Assembly (NCBI RefSeq): GCF_034009455.1
Contig: NZ_CP125380.1
Span: forward strand, 6,677,001 to 6,741,000
Source of the DNA: Pseudomonas sp. P5_109
GTDB taxonomy: Bacteria; Pseudomonadota; Gammaproteobacteria; Pseudomonadales; Pseudomonadaceae
Length of the DNA: 64,000 nucleotides
Direction: 5' to 3'
Made by a program: the position numbers and the translations under genes. Of this stretch, positions 1 to 8,812 are shown piece after piece. Position 1 is the first letter of the stretch; the number at the start of each line of letters is the position of its first letter. The notes beneath the pieces are model-generated. The model saw nothing but the letters and a program-made list of their open reading frames with translations, did no database searches and was not told the DNA's origin.

Positions 1-88
1 CATCGGCCTGAACCGCGCCCGCCATCAACCCCATCAGCGACATGGCAAGGAGAGTCTTGCCAGCGAGCTTTTTACCTAGTGCCTTCAT
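1..88 (-). CDS. spuD: Polyamine ABC transporter periplasmic binding protein, N-terminal fragment (SpuD/PotF-type)
   Basis: Only the first 29 codons lie in the window; the gene runs off the left edge. The visible translation starts MKALGKKLAGKTLLAMSLMG and continues to an AQA-type cleavage region (GAVQAD), a Sec signal peptide with Lys/Arg head and hydrophobic core. It is the third gene on the minus strand after spuB and spuC, where Pseudomonas spu operons place the spermidine/putrescine binding protein. The identification rests on signal peptide plus operon position, because no mature domain is visible. The gap to spuC is about 187 bases, so it may have its own promoter. Confidence 0.6.
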   Translation of the reverse strand, partial: MKALGKKLAGKTLLAMSLMGLMAGAVQAD

Positions 89-275
89 GCGTAATGCTCC
101 AAATTTTTCTTTTTTGAACCACTTGTTCAGCGACCGAACCCGGGCAACTGGAACCGCGGCTAGTCTGGCAAGATCCACATCGGTCTTTCAAGGAACGGCC
201 ACGCTTTCTGACAGCGCTGAGCGAAAGTAGCTGTTTTGATACAAACCCCAGCAACTCACGCTCAGAGCCTAGCAC

Positions 276-1640
276 TTAGCCCTGCAGTGCACTCAGGGTC
301 AGGTCAAGACACTTGCGAGCTTTGGTTACCAGCTCATCGATTTCCGCCGGTGTGATCACCAGTGGCGGAGCGATGATCATGGTGTCGCCGACCGCGCGCA
401 TGATCAGGCCGTTGTCGAAGCAGAACTGACGGCAGATCATGCCGACGCCCTTGCCTTCGTAACGCTTGCGCGTGGCCTTGTCCTGAACCAGTTCGATGGC
501 CCCCAACAGACCCACCCCACGAACTTCACCCACCAGCGGGTGATCGTTCAGTTCCCGCAGACGCTTTTGCAAATACGGTGCCGTTTCTGCATGAACGCGT
601 TCGATAATCTTCTCGTCGCGCATGATGCGGATGTTTTCCAGCGCCACCGCAGCGGCGACCGGGTGACCGGAGTAGGTAAAGCCGTGGTTGAAGTCGCCGC
701 CCTCGTTGAGCACATCCACCACTTCGTCACGCACGATCAGGCCACCCATCGGGATGTAGCCCGAGGTCAGGCCCTTGGCGATAGTCATCATGTCGGGCTT
801 GAGGTCGTAGAAATCGGCACCGAACCACTCGCCGGTACGACCGAAACCGCAAATCACTTCGTCAGCCACGAACAGGATGTCGTACTTGGCAAGGATTTCC
901 TTGATGCGCGGCCAGTAGGTGTCTGGCGGAATGATCACGCCGCCAGCACCCTGGATCGGCTCGGCAATAAAGGCACCGACGTTGTCGACGCCGACTTCCA
1001 GAATCTTTTCTTCCAGCTGGTTGGCCGCCCAGATACCGAACTCTTCCGGGGTCATGTCGCCGCCTTCGGCGAACCAGTACGGCTGGGCAATGTGGACGAT
1101 ACCCGGGATCGGCAAGTCGCCCTGTTCGTGCATGTAGGTCATGCCGCCCAGGCTCGCGCCGGCCACGGTGGAACCGTGATAGCCGTTCTTGCGGCTGATG
1201 ATGACTTTCTTGTTCGGCTGGCCCTTGATCGCCCAGTAGTGACGAACCATGCGCAGCATGGTGTCGTTGCCTTCGGAACCGGAACCGGTGAAGAACACGT
1301 GGTTCATGCCTTCAGGTGCGATGTCGGCGATGGCCTTGGCCAACTCCAGTACCGGTGGATGCGCGGTCTGGAAGAACAGGTTGTAGTAAGGCAGCTCGCG
1401 CATCTGTTTGCTGGCGGCATCGGCCAGTTCATCGCGACCATAACCAATCGCGACACACCACAGGCCGGCCATACCGTCGAGGATCTTGTTGCCTTCGCTG
1501 TCCCAGAGGTAAACGCCCTTGGCGCTGGTGATGATCCGCGGGCCTTTCTCTTTCAGCTGTTTGAAGTCGCTGAACGGAGCCAGGTGGTGATCATTGCTCA
1601 AGGTTTGCCATTCACGGGTTTGCGGATTGTTGCTGGTCAT
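276..1640 (-). CDS. spuC: Polyamine (putrescine)--pyruvate aminotransferase
   Basis: A 454-aa class III PLP-dependent aminotransferase. It moves an amino group from putrescine, or from gamma-glutamyl-polyamine breakdown products, to pyruvate in polyamine catabolism in the cytoplasm. Visible motifs are GSGSEGNDTMLRM (PLP phosphate region), ADEVICGFGRTG (the Asp that binds the pyridine N) and TIAKGLTSGY with the Schiff-base lysine near residue 287. The length matches the family. The ATG start is preceded by a strong TTAGGAG site. It lies 59 bases downstream of the glutamine synthetase-like spuB and ahead of the binding-protein gene, the Pseudomonas spuBCD order. Omega-amino acid transaminases are close paralogues, so the exact substrate is inferred from context. 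Confidence 0.9.
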   Translation of the reverse strand: MTSNNPQTREWQTLSNDHHLAPFSDFKQLKEKGPRIITSAKGVYLWDSEGNKILDGMAGLWCVAIGYGRDELADAASKQMRELPYYNLFFQTAHPPVLELAKAIADIAPEGMNHVFFTGSGSEGNDTMLRMVRHYWAIKGQPNKKVIISRKNGYHGSTVAGASLGGMTYMHEQGDLPIPGIVHIAQPYWFAEGGDMTPEEFGIWAANQLEEKILEVGVDNVGAFIAEPIQGAGGVIIPPDTYWPRIKEILAKYDILFVADEVICGFGRTGEWFGADFYDLKPDMMTIAKGLTSGYIPMGGLIVRDEVVDVLNEGGDFNHGFTYSGHPVAAAVALENIRIMRDEKIIERVHAETAPYLQKRLRELNDHPLVGEVRGVGLLGAIELVQDKATRKRYEGKGVGMICRQFCFDNGLIMRAVGDTMIIAPPLVITPAEIDELVTKARKCLDLTLSALQG

Positions 1641-1699
1641 ACGAATCTCCTAAAAAAATCAGGTGAAAGCACCGCCAGGCAGCGGCGGTGCCCGGCGCA

Positions 1700-3058
1700 T
1701 CAGACGGCAAAGAGCAGGAATTCCCTTTCCCACGAACTGATGACGCGCTTGAAGTTTTCATGCTCGGCCCGCTTGACCGCGACGTAGCCAGTGATGAAAT
1801 TTTTGCCGAGGTAACGCTCGATGGTCGCGCTGTTTTCCATGCGTTCCAGCGCGTCCTCGATGGTCAGCGGCAGGCGCAGGTTGCGGCGTTCATAACCACG
1901 CCCCACCACCGGCGCACTCGGGTTCAGGCCTTCGACCATGCCGATGTAACCGCAGAGCAGGCTCGCGGCAATCGCCAGGTACGGGTTGGCGTCTGCGCCC
2001 GGCAGGCGGTTTTCCACCCGACGGTTCTGCGGCCCCGCATCGGGTACCCGCAGGCCCACGGTGCGGTTCTCTTCGCCCCACTCCACGTTCACCGGCGCCG
2101 AAGTGTCCGGCAGGAAGCGGCGGAACGAGTTCACGTTCGGAGCGAACAGCGGCAACAGCTCGGGAATGAGTTTCTGCAGGCCACCGATGTGGTGCAGGAA
2201 CAACTGGCTCATGGTCCCGTCTTCATTGGAGAAGATGTTCCTGCCGGTCTCGATGTCGATGATGCTCTGGTGCAAGTGCATGGCACTGCCCGGCTCGCCG
2301 GTCATCGGCTTGGCCATGAAGGTCGCAGCGACGTTGTGCTTGAGCGCGGCCTCGCGCATGGTGCGCTTGAACACCAGGATCTGGTCGGCCAGGGACAGGG
2401 CATCGCCGTGACGGAAGTTGATTTCCATCTGCGCGGTGCCGTCCTCGTGGATCAGCGTATCGAGGTCAAGGTCCTGCAGTTCACACCAGTCGTAGACGTC
2501 TTCGAACAGCGGATCGAATTCGTTCGCCGCTTCGATGGAGAACGACTGGCGACCGGTTTCCGGGCGACCGGAGCGGCCGATCGGCGGCTGCAACGGGTAG
2601 TCAGGGTCGTCACTGCGTTTGGTCAGGTAAAACTCCATTTCCGGCGCCACGATCGGCTGCCAGCCTTTGTCGGAATAGAGTTTCAGGACTTTCTTGAGCA
2701 CGTTACGCGGCGACAACTCGATCGGGTTGCCTTGCTTGTCGTAGGAATCGTGGATGACGATGGCGGTCGGCTCGATGGCCCACGGCACCAGGTACACCGC
2801 GCTCTGGTCGGGGCGGCAGATCATGTCGATGTCGGCCGGGTCGAGCAGTTCGTAATAGATGTCGTCTTCGACGTAATCGCCGGTCACCGTCTGCAACAGC
2901 ACGCTTTCTGGCAGGCGCATGCCTTTTTCGGCGATGAATTTGTTGGTCGGCGAAATCTTGCCCCGGGTAATCCCGGTCAAGTCGGCGATCATGCATTCGA
3001 CTTCTGTGATCTTGTGGTTTTTCAACCAATCGGTGAGCTGGTCGAGGTTGTTACTCAT
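1700..3058 (-). CDS. spuB: Gamma-glutamylpolyamine synthetase (glutamine synthetase family)
   Basis: A 452-aa glutamine synthetase fold protein that ATP-dependently couples glutamate to a polyamine amine in the gamma-glutamylation route. The N-terminal beta-grasp domain (about 1-110) is followed by the catalytic domain. Metal- and ATP-site segments are visible: APEMEFYL, QMEINFRHGD, AMHLHQS, PNVNSFRRF, EENRTVGLRV and GADANPYLAIAASLL. It is the first intact gene of a minus-strand unit with spuC and the spuD fragment. A second GS-like gene (spuI, plus strand) lies upstream, and between them is a broken spuA. True nitrogen-assimilating GlnA is about 468 aa with different signatures, so a polyamine role is preferred. 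Confidence 0.88.
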   Translation of the reverse strand: MSNNLDQLTDWLKNHKITEVECMIADLTGITRGKISPTNKFIAEKGMRLPESVLLQTVTGDYVEDDIYYELLDPADIDMICRPDQSAVYLVPWAIEPTAIVIHDSYDKQGNPIELSPRNVLKKVLKLYSDKGWQPIVAPEMEFYLTKRSDDPDYPLQPPIGRSGRPETGRQSFSIEAANEFDPLFEDVYDWCELQDLDLDTLIHEDGTAQMEINFRHGDALSLADQILVFKRTMREAALKHNVAATFMAKPMTGEPGSAMHLHQSIIDIETGRNIFSNEDGTMSQLFLHHIGGLQKLIPELLPLFAPNVNSFRRFLPDTSAPVNVEWGEENRTVGLRVPDAGPQNRRVENRLPGADANPYLAIAASLLCGYIGMVEGLNPSAPVVGRGYERRNLRLPLTIEDALERMENSATIERYLGKNFITGYVAVKRAEHENFKRVISSWEREFLLFAV

Positions 3059-3138
3059 AAATGCCTCTAGGCTTGAGTTGTCTGACCCTTTTAAGGTCAG
3101 GCGTTGTTTGACGCGTCGGCGTCGCGTTGTAGAGCGTT

Positions 3139-3447
3139 TCAGCAGCAGGTTAGCGTGTTTGCCGACACGGCTGCAGACGCCGGGCGTGCAGAATCGCGAG
3201 CGGTGCCCTGAACAAAGGTCAGGCCGCTATTGTGAATCGGTTCTATATTGAATGGAGTAACCGTAATGGGGGTGCCATCGCGACCGTCCAGAATATCGGA
3301 CGGGGACGGTCGAACCGTCAGGGACGGAAGGATCACCGACGCCGCTGAGGCCACGGAGCGGACGGACGTGTCATCACTGATGTGATAAACATGCCGACCG
3401 ACCTGTCTTGAGCAGTCGATGATGCCGATTATCGGCAGGCGAGACAT
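3139..3447 (-). pseudogene. spuA: Remnant of gamma-glutamyl-GABA/polyamine hydrolase (class I glutamine amidotransferase), N-terminal part only
   Basis: The 102-codon frame begins MSRLPIIGIIDCSRQVGRHV and keeps the recognisable start of the SpuA/PuuD family: an SRLP-IG-CSRQ strand, an HxYHIS segment, DILDG followed by a degraded TGSPSNVEP-like stretch (here TVTPFNIEP), and a PGTA-HDPARD-like stretch (QGTARDSARP). It stops after about 95 family residues, so the GICRG nucleophile-Cys region and the His/Glu catalytic pair are absent. Full-length homologues are about 250 aa. Position, in the spu cluster and in the operon direction just ahead of spuB, agrees. I read this as a truncated, decaying gene; the loss would remove the local gamma-glutamyl hydrolysis step unless a second copy exists elsewhere. 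Confidence 0.72.
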
Positions 3448-3725
3448 GAAGCACCCCGGTATTATTGCTGTTATGGGTTTGATTCGAGCTTAGCCTTGTT
3501 CATTTTTTTACACAACACCCCCGTAAAAAATACAACACGGCCCGCTCAAGCCTGCGGGCGCCATAGAGGCAAAGGGCATAAAAACGCCCCAAAGTGCCTC
3601 AAAAAAGCCACACGGGCGCTTTTTTAGGGCAAAAAAGGCCTCGCTTGACTTCGGCATGCCGTTCGGGTTGACTGAAACCAGAAAAGATCAATGATTGATA
3701 TTTTTAACAACAAAGGTGTTGCATC
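3448..3725. promoter_or_regulatory. Divergent promoter region between spuA remnant/spuB and spuI
   Basis: The 278 bases separate divergent polyamine genes and hold no credible ORF. There are several A/T runs (for example around 3500-3530 and 3600-3635) and a TTGACT-like -35 element near 3651. No regulator site can be named from sequence alone. Promoters for both directions must lie here. Confidence 0.4.
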
Positions 3726-5102
3726 ATGTCGGTACCCCCGCGTGCCGTTCAGCTTAACGAAGCGAACGCGTTCCTTAAGGAACATCCTGAGGTTCTGTAC
3801 GTTGACCTTCTGATTGCGGATATGAATGGTGTGGTGCGCGGCAAGCGCATCGAACGCACCAGCCTCCACAAGGTTTACGAGAAAGGCATCAACCTGCCGG
3901 CCTCTCTATTTGCTCTGGATATCAACGGCTCGACGGTGGAAAGCACCGGCCTGGGCCTGGACATCGGTGATGCTGACCGAATCTGCTATCCAATTCCCGA
4001 TACCCTATGCAACGAGCCATGGCAGAAGCGCCCGACCGCGCAACTGTTGATGACCATGCACGAACTCGAAGGCGAGCCATTCTTCGCCGACCCGCGTGAA
4101 GTGCTGGCCAACGTGGTACGCAAGTTCGACGAAATGGGCCTGACTATCTGCGCCGCGTTCGAACTGGAGTTCTACCTGATCGACCAGGAGAACGTGAACG
4201 GTCGTCCGCAACCACCTCGCTCGCCGGTTTCCGGCAAACGTCCGCACTCGACTCAGGTCTACCTGATCGACGACCTCGACGAATACGTCGACTGCCTCCA
4301 GGACATTCTGGAAGGTGCCAAAGAGCAAGGCATTCCGGCCGACGCCATCGTCAAGGAAAGTGCCCCGGCGCAGTTCGAAGTGAACCTGCACCACGTGGCT
4401 GACCCGATCAAGGCCTGCGACTATGCGGTCCTGCTCAAGCGCCTGATCAAGAACATCGCCTACGACCATGAAATGGACACCACCTTCATGGCCAAGCCTT
4501 ATCCAGGCCAGGCGGGCAATGGTCTGCATGTCCATATCTCGATTCTCGATAAAGATGGCAAAAACATTTTTGCCAGTGAGGATCCCGAGCAGAACGCCGC
4601 ACTGCGTCACGCGATCGGCGGTGTGCTCGAGACCCTACCGGCGCAGATGGCGTTCCTCTGCCCGAACGTCAACTCCTACCGTCGTTTCGGCGCACAGTTC
4701 TACGTGCCGAACTCGCCGTGCTGGGGCCTGGACAACCGTACCGTAGCGATTCGCGTGCCTACCGGCTCTGCCGATGCCGTGCGCATCGAACACCGCGTGG
4801 CCGGCGCCGATGCCAACCCGTACCTGCTGATGGCTTCGGTATTGGCCGGCGTGCACCACGGGCTGACCAACAAGATCGAGCCTGGCGCTCCGGTCGAAGG
4901 CAACAGCTACGAACAAAACGAGCAGAGCCTGCCGAACAACCTGCGCGATGCACTGCGTGAGCTGGACGACAGCGAAGTCATGGCCAAGTACATCGATCCG
5001 AAATACATCGATATCTTCGTGGCCTGTAAAGAGAGCGAGCTGGAGGAGTTCGAACACTCCATCTCCGACCTCGAGTACAACTGGTACCTGCATACCGTTT
5101 AA
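3726..5102 (+). CDS. spuI: Gamma-glutamylpolyamine synthetase, second paralogue (glutamine synthetase family)
   Basis: A 458-aa glutamine synthetase-like ligase, probably attaching glutamate to putrescine or other polyamines as a first catabolic step. Catalytic segments in order are FELEFYL, QFEVNLHHV, GLHVHIS, PNVNSYRRFG, GLDNRTVAIRVP and RVAGADANPYLLMASV. It is divergent from spuBC and matches the Pseudomonas spuI (PauA-type) position. AAAGGTGTT just ahead of the ATG serves as a weak ribosome site. The gene ends at a clear hairpin terminator. Assignment to spuI rather than another pauA paralogue rests on the neighbourhood. Confidence 0.82.
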   Translation: MSVPPRAVQLNEANAFLKEHPEVLYVDLLIADMNGVVRGKRIERTSLHKVYEKGINLPASLFALDINGSTVESTGLGLDIGDADRICYPIPDTLCNEPWQKRPTAQLLMTMHELEGEPFFADPREVLANVVRKFDEMGLTICAAFELEFYLIDQENVNGRPQPPRSPVSGKRPHSTQVYLIDDLDEYVDCLQDILEGAKEQGIPADAIVKESAPAQFEVNLHHVADPIKACDYAVLLKRLIKNIAYDHEMDTTFMAKPYPGQAGNGLHVHISILDKDGKNIFASEDPEQNAALRHAIGGVLETLPAQMAFLCPNVNSYRRFGAQFYVPNSPCWGLDNRTVAIRVPTGSADAVRIEHRVAGADANPYLLMASVLAGVHHGLTNKIEPGAPVEGNSYEQNEQSLPNNLRDALRELDDSEVMAKYIDPKYIDIFVACKESELEEFEHSISDLEYNWYLHTV

Positions 5103-5121
5103 GCGGTTGCAGTAGTGAACA

Positions 5122-5158
5122 AACGCCGCCGGCCTCACAGCCTGCGGCGTTTTTTTTG
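5122..5158 (+). terminator. Rho-independent terminator of spuI
   Basis: Stem AACGCCGC / GCGGCGTT with a 13-base loop, followed by a run of eight T, 20 bases after the spuI stop. Confidence 0.85.
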
Positions 5159-5309
5159 CTCGCCATTTGTTACGGAATGCTGATTAGCAGAACCAAAGAA
5201 ATCTCCTACAGATTCGTCAGACACCAACTACATCTGCCCCCCTGACCACAACCTCACACTCCGGACGCCGGGATTCTTCCCGTTTTCCTACCCGTGTGTG
5301 AGTACGACA

Positions 5310-6062
5310 ATGAAAAAACAGTTATTGGGCGCAACCATCACTCTGGTCATCGCCGGTATGTGCTCGACTGCCTGGGCAACAGCCGGTGACACGGCTGCAT
5401 GGAGCTATTCTGCCCCCACCGGTCCGCAAAACTGGGGTGAACTGAAAAGCGAGTACAGCCTCTGCTCATCGGGCAAGACACAGTCGCCTATCGATATTCG
5501 GGACGTGATCAAGACTGACGCTCAGACGCTGAACGTTGCTTATCAGCCAAGCACAGCCAAAGTGTCGAACAACGGCCATACCATTCAGGTAACGCCGGTC
5601 GACGCCGGAGGCATCACCCTGGAATCCGGTCACTACTCGTTCGTGCAAATGCATTTTCATACGCCGAGTGAAGAAATGATCCAGGGACGTACCTATCCTC
5701 TGGACGCGCATCTGGTTCACCGCAACCCTGCAGGCGAACTGGCCGTGGTCGCCCTGCTGTTTGAGGAGGGTGCACACAATCCGACCCTGGAGCCAATCCT
5801 GGCAGCCATGCCCAAGCACGCGGGCGGCAGTGCGCAGCTGGACACGGTAGACATTGCGCAACTGCTACCTGCGAACCTCAACGCCTATTTCTATATGGGC
5901 TCCCTGACAACCCCGCCTTGCACCGAAGGCGTGCGCTGGAATGTGCTGACCACTGCAGTGCAACTGTCGCGAGCGCAACTGGAGGCGTTCCAGGCGCTGT
6001 ATCCAATGAATGCACGCCCGGTTCAACCCTTGAACGAGCGGAGTGTGCACGTTGGTGGCTAA
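5310..6062 (+). CDS. Periplasmic alpha-type carbonic anhydrase
   Basis: About 250 aa. It interconverts CO2 and bicarbonate, here in the periplasm. I chose the ATG at 5310 (MKKQLLG), which gives a clean signal peptide ending AWA-TAGD; an in-frame GTG 12 bases earlier is less likely. Alpha-CA hallmarks are SPIDI (QSPIDIR), the zinc ligands in FVQMHFHTPSE and the third histidine in DAHLVHRN, and the substrate-pocket SLTTPPCTEGVRW. The two cysteines (SLCSSGK and PPCTEG) can form the usual disulfide. It appears monocistronic; no partner gene adjoins it. Confidence 0.93.
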   Translation: MKKQLLGATITLVIAGMCSTAWATAGDTAAWSYSAPTGPQNWGELKSEYSLCSSGKTQSPIDIRDVIKTDAQTLNVAYQPSTAKVSNNGHTIQVTPVDAGGITLESGHYSFVQMHFHTPSEEMIQGRTYPLDAHLVHRNPAGELAVVALLFEEGAHNPTLEPILAAMPKHAGGSAQLDTVDIAQLLPANLNAYFYMGSLTTPPCTEGVRWNVLTTAVQLSRAQLEAFQALYPMNARPVQPLNERSVHVGG

Positions 6063-6153
6063 GCGGTCTTGATCGCCAGGCTGGGCAGCGGAGCCCATAC
6101 AGACAAGGTGCCACCTGCCTCGTACAATGCCCGCTGCCCCGCAGGAGACTTCC

Positions 6154-6792
6154 ATGACACGCGTTGCCAGCCCCCGCAAACCCCGCGCCCGCAGCCAGGC
6201 ACGGATCGATTCGATACTCGATGCGGCCCGCACATTGCTGGCGGCCGAGGGCGTGGCCAGCCTGTCGATCTACAGCGTCGCCGAGCGCGCGGAGATTCCG
6301 CCCTCCTCGGTCTACCATTTCTTCGCCAGCGTGCCGGCGTTACTGGAGGCGTTGACCGCCGACATCCACGCCGCCTTCCGCGCCTGCCTGCAAGCCCCCA
6401 TCGATCACCATGCCTTGAACGGCTGGCGCGATCTGTCGCGGTTGGTGGAACAACGCATGCTGGACATCTATGCAGAGGACGCCGCCGCCCGCCAACTCAT
6501 CCTGGCCCAGCACGGCCTGACCGAAGTCACCCAGGCCGACCGCCAGCACGACATCGAACTGGGCGACTTGATGCACAAGCTGTTCGACCATCACTTCGAA
6601 CTGCCGACATTACCGAGTGATGTCGACGTGTTTGCCCTGGCCATGGAACTCGGCGACCGCGTCTACGCACGCTCAGTGCAACAACACGGGCAGATTACGC
6701 CGCGCATGGCCGAGGAAGGGATGCGGGTGTTTGATGCTTATGTGGGGTTGTATTTGCCACCGTATTTGCCCAAGCGCAGCCTTCCAGCCTGA
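6154..6792 (+). CDS. TetR/AcrR-family transcriptional regulator
   Basis: About 212 aa, starting at the ATG preceded by CAGGAGACTTCC. The N-terminal TetR helix-turn-helix spans roughly residues 15-65, with RIDSILDAARTLLAAEGVAS, SVAERAEIPPSSVYHFF and a PALLEALT segment. The C-terminal ligand domain is alpha-helical and not assignable to a known sensor. The gene lies 91 bases downstream of the carbonic anhydrase on the same strand, but that is no proof of a functional link. The target is unknown. Confidence 0.85.
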   Translation: MTRVASPRKPRARSQARIDSILDAARTLLAAEGVASLSIYSVAERAEIPPSSVYHFFASVPALLEALTADIHAAFRACLQAPIDHHALNGWRDLSRLVEQRMLDIYAEDAAARQLILAQHGLTEVTQADRQHDIELGDLMHKLFDHHFELPTLPSDVDVFALAMELGDRVYARSVQQHGQITPRMAEEGMRVFDAYVGLYLPPYLPKRSLPA

Positions 6793-6811
6793 GATGTTTG
6801 TTGGCCTCTCC

Positions 6812-6885
6812 GGCCTCTTCGCGAGCAAGCCCGCTCCCACATTTTGAATGCATTCCCTTGTGGGAGCGGGCTTGCTCGCGAAGGC
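6812..6885. repeat. REP-type palindromic pair, family A
   Basis: Inverted arms TTCGCGAGCAAGCCCGCTCC... (6818-6840) and its complement (6860-6882) surround a 19-base centre. The same arms recur at 11871, 26574 and 42976. It lies downstream of the TetR gene. Confidence 0.9.
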
Positions 6886-6916
6886 CGCGCCGCGAATCTC
6901 GCTGATACACACCCAC

Positions 6917-6956
6917 AAAAAACCCCGAAGGGCTCACACCCTTCGGGGTTGTTGTT
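6917..6956. terminator. Bidirectional hairpin terminator between tetR and ssuF
   Basis: Stem AACCCCGAAGGG / CCCTTCGGGGTT (6921-6932, 6939-6950), with an A run on the left and T-rich bases on the right. It ends the ssu operon coming from the right and possibly tetR from the left. Confidence 0.85.
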
Positions 6957-6968
6957 TACGCATGAGCC

Positions 6969-7184
6969 TTACAACTTGGCGATCGACACCTCGGTGGACT
7001 TCACAAACGCGATCACTTCACTGCCGACCGCCAGTTCCAGCTCTTTCACCGAGCGCGTGGTGATCACCGAAGTGACGATGCCGGACGCGGTCTGTACGTC
7101 GATTTCCGACAGCACGTCGCCGAGGACGATTTCCTTGATGGAGCCTTTGAACTGGTTGCGAACGTTGATGGCCTTGATAGTCAT
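6969..7184 (-). CDS. ssuF: Molbindin-like TOBE-domain protein of the sulfonate operon
   Basis: 71 aa, a single TOBE/Mop domain: MTIKAINVRNQFKGSIKEI, ISEIDVQT-like strand, SGIVTSVITTRSVKEL, GSEVIAFVKSTEVSI. Such proteins bind oxyanions such as molybdate. SsuF is the last gene of the ssuEADCBF operon of P. putida and P. fluorescens, reported as needed for normal organosulfur use there. It follows ssuB by 33 bases and is closed by the hairpin at 6917. A free-standing molybdate-binding role cannot be excluded. Confidence 0.85.
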   Translation of the reverse strand: MTIKAINVRNQFKGSIKEIVLGDVLSEIDVQTASGIVTSVITTRSVKELELAVGSEVIAFVKSTEVSIAKL

Positions 7185-7217
7185 GATGTTGATTCCTGTC
7201 GTGGGATAAGACTTGAG

Positions 7218-8024
7218 TTATTGAGCCCAACGCAATTGCGTGGGCAAGGGTGAAACAGGTTCCGGTTCCGGCGGCTGGCCGGGCAGCGCCAACACGCGAT
7301 TGAGCACTTCGGTTTCCAGCGCCGCCAGCCGATGGGAACCACGCACCCGAGGGCGCGGCAGTTCCACGTGCAGGTCGAGGCCGACTTCGCCGTCTTCGAT
7401 CAGGATCACCCGATCGGCAATCGCTACTGCTTCGCTGACGTCGTGGGTCACCAGCAACACCGTGAAGCCGTGCTGTTGCCAGAGTCGTTCGATCAGTTGC
7501 TGCATTTCAATTCGGGTCAGGGCATCCAGCGCACCCAAGGGTTCGTCGAGCAACAGCAGGCGCGGCTGGTGAATCAACGCACGGGCCAAAGCCACGCGTT
7601 GCTTCTGTCCACCGGATAGCGCTGCCGGCCACTCGTTGGCGCGATCGGCCAAGCCCACCGCTTCCAACGCTTCAAGCGCTTGCGGCCGCCAGTTGCCCTT
7701 GAGGCCCAGGCCGACGTTGTCGATGATCTTTTTCCAGGGCAGCAAACGCGCTTCCTGGAACATCAGCCGCGTGTCTTCCCGCGCCTCACTCAGTGGCGCG
7801 GCACCGGCGAGCAATTCACCGCCCGTGGGCTGGTCGAGGCCGGCGAGCAATCGCAGCAAGGTACTTTTGCCGCAACCACTGCGACCCACCACGGCGACAA
7901 ACTGGCCAGCCGGAATGTGCAGGTCGATCTCGCGCAGCACCTGCCGCGAGCCAAAGGTTTTTTGCAGCTTGCGCACCGCCAGCGGAATGCCGCGCAGCAG
8001 GCGTGGAGGTTGTTCTGCGATCAT
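7218..8024 (-). CDS. ssuB: Aliphatic sulfonates import ATP-binding protein
   Basis: About 268 aa from the ATG at 8024 ([11 protein letters not shown]), which overlaps the ssuC TGA as ATGA and so gives translational coupling. An upstream in-frame ATG inside ssuC is less likely. It is the cytoplasmic ATPase of the SsuABC importer. Visible motifs are Walker [13 protein letters not shown]-loop [12 protein letters not shown], signature [15 protein letters not shown], Walker [13 protein letters not shown] and switch His [10 protein letters not shown]. The C-terminal extension after about residue 215 ([16 protein letters not shown]) is typical of the sulfonate/nitrate/taurine class. Confidence 0.95.
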   Translation of the reverse strand: MIAEQPPRLLRGIPLAVRKLQKTFGSRQVLREIDLHIPAGQFVAVVGRSGCGKSTLLRLLAGLDQPTGGELLAGAAPLSEAREDTRLMFQEARLLPWKKIIDNVGLGLKGNWRPQALEALEAVGLADRANEWPAALSGGQKQRVALARALIHQPRLLLLDEPLGALDALTRIEMQQLIERLWQQHGFTVLLVTHDVSEAVAIADRVILIEDGEVGLDLHVELPRPRVRGSHRLAALETEVLNRVLALPGQPPEPEPVSPLPTQLRWAQ

Positions 8025-8803
8025 GCCGCACCTCCCTTGGCAACCTGATACGCCGGGTGCCAGCGCAGCCACACACGCTCAAGCCCACGGGCCGCGAGGT
8101 CGGCCAGTTTGCCGAGCACCGCGTACAACAGAATCGCCAGCACCACCACGTCAGTCTGCAAAAACTCCCGGGCATTCATGGCCAGATAGCCGATGCCTGA
8201 ACTCGCGGAAATGGTTTCCGCGACGATCAGCGTCAACCACATGAAGCCCAGGGCGAAGCGCACACCGACCAGAATCGAAGGCAGCGCCCCCGGCAAAATC
8301 ACCTGCCAGAACAGGCTGAAACCAGTCAGGCCATAGCTGCGCGACATCTCCACCAGCGCCGGATCGACGTTGCGGATACCGTGATAAGTGTTGAGGTAGA
8401 TCGGGAACAAGGTGCCCAGTGCTACCAGGAAAATCTTCGCCGACTCGTCGATGCCGAACCACAGGATCACCAGTGGAATCAGCGCCAGGTGCGGCACGTT
8501 ACGGATCATCTGCACTGAACTGTCGAGCAGGCGCTCACCCCACTTCGACAGGCCGGTGATAAAGCCCAGGGTCAAACCGATGCCGCCACCAATGGTGAAA
8601 CCCAGCGCGGCACGCCAGCCGCTGATGGCCAGGTGCGTCCAGATTTCGCGGCTGCGCACCAGGCTCACGCCGGCTTCGATCACGGCGACAGGTGCCGGCA
8701 GGATCCGTGTCGACAACCAGCCCGCCGACACACTCAACTGCCACACCGCCAGCAGCAACACCGGCAACGCCCAGGGCGCCAGGCTGTGGATGATTTTCTT
8801 CAT
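8021..8803 (-). CDS. ssuC: Aliphatic sulfonate ABC transporter permease
   Basis: 260 aa, about six membrane segments and the EAA loop [20 protein letters not shown]...G that docks the ATPase. It is the inner-membrane channel for alkanesulfonates. It sits between ssuD (10-base gap) and ssuB (ATGA overlap), the standard ssuEADCB order. The N-terminal [18 protein letters not shown] is the first helix and not a cleaved signal. Confidence 0.95.
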   Translation of the reverse strand: MKKIIHSLAPWALPVLLLAVWQLSVSAGWLSTRILPAPVAVIEAGVSLVRSREIWTHLAISGWRAALGFTIGGGIGLTLGFITGLSKWGERLLDSSVQMIRNVPHLALIPLVILWFGIDESAKIFLVALGTLFPIYLNTYHGIRNVDPALVEMSRSYGLTGFSLFWQVILPGALPSILVGVRFALGFMWLTLIVAETISASSGIGYLAMNAREFLQTDVVVLAILLYAVLGKLADLAARGLERVWLRWHPAYQVAKGGAA

Positions 8804-8812
8804 GACCGCGCC

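Noticed and set aside
1688..3070. A 460-codon plus-strand frame across spuB
   Set aside because: Complement of the well-supported spuB gene.
6812..6885. CRISPR-like repeats
   Set aside because: The recurring elements are inverted pairs scattered between genes, not regularly spaced direct repeats, and there are no cas genes.
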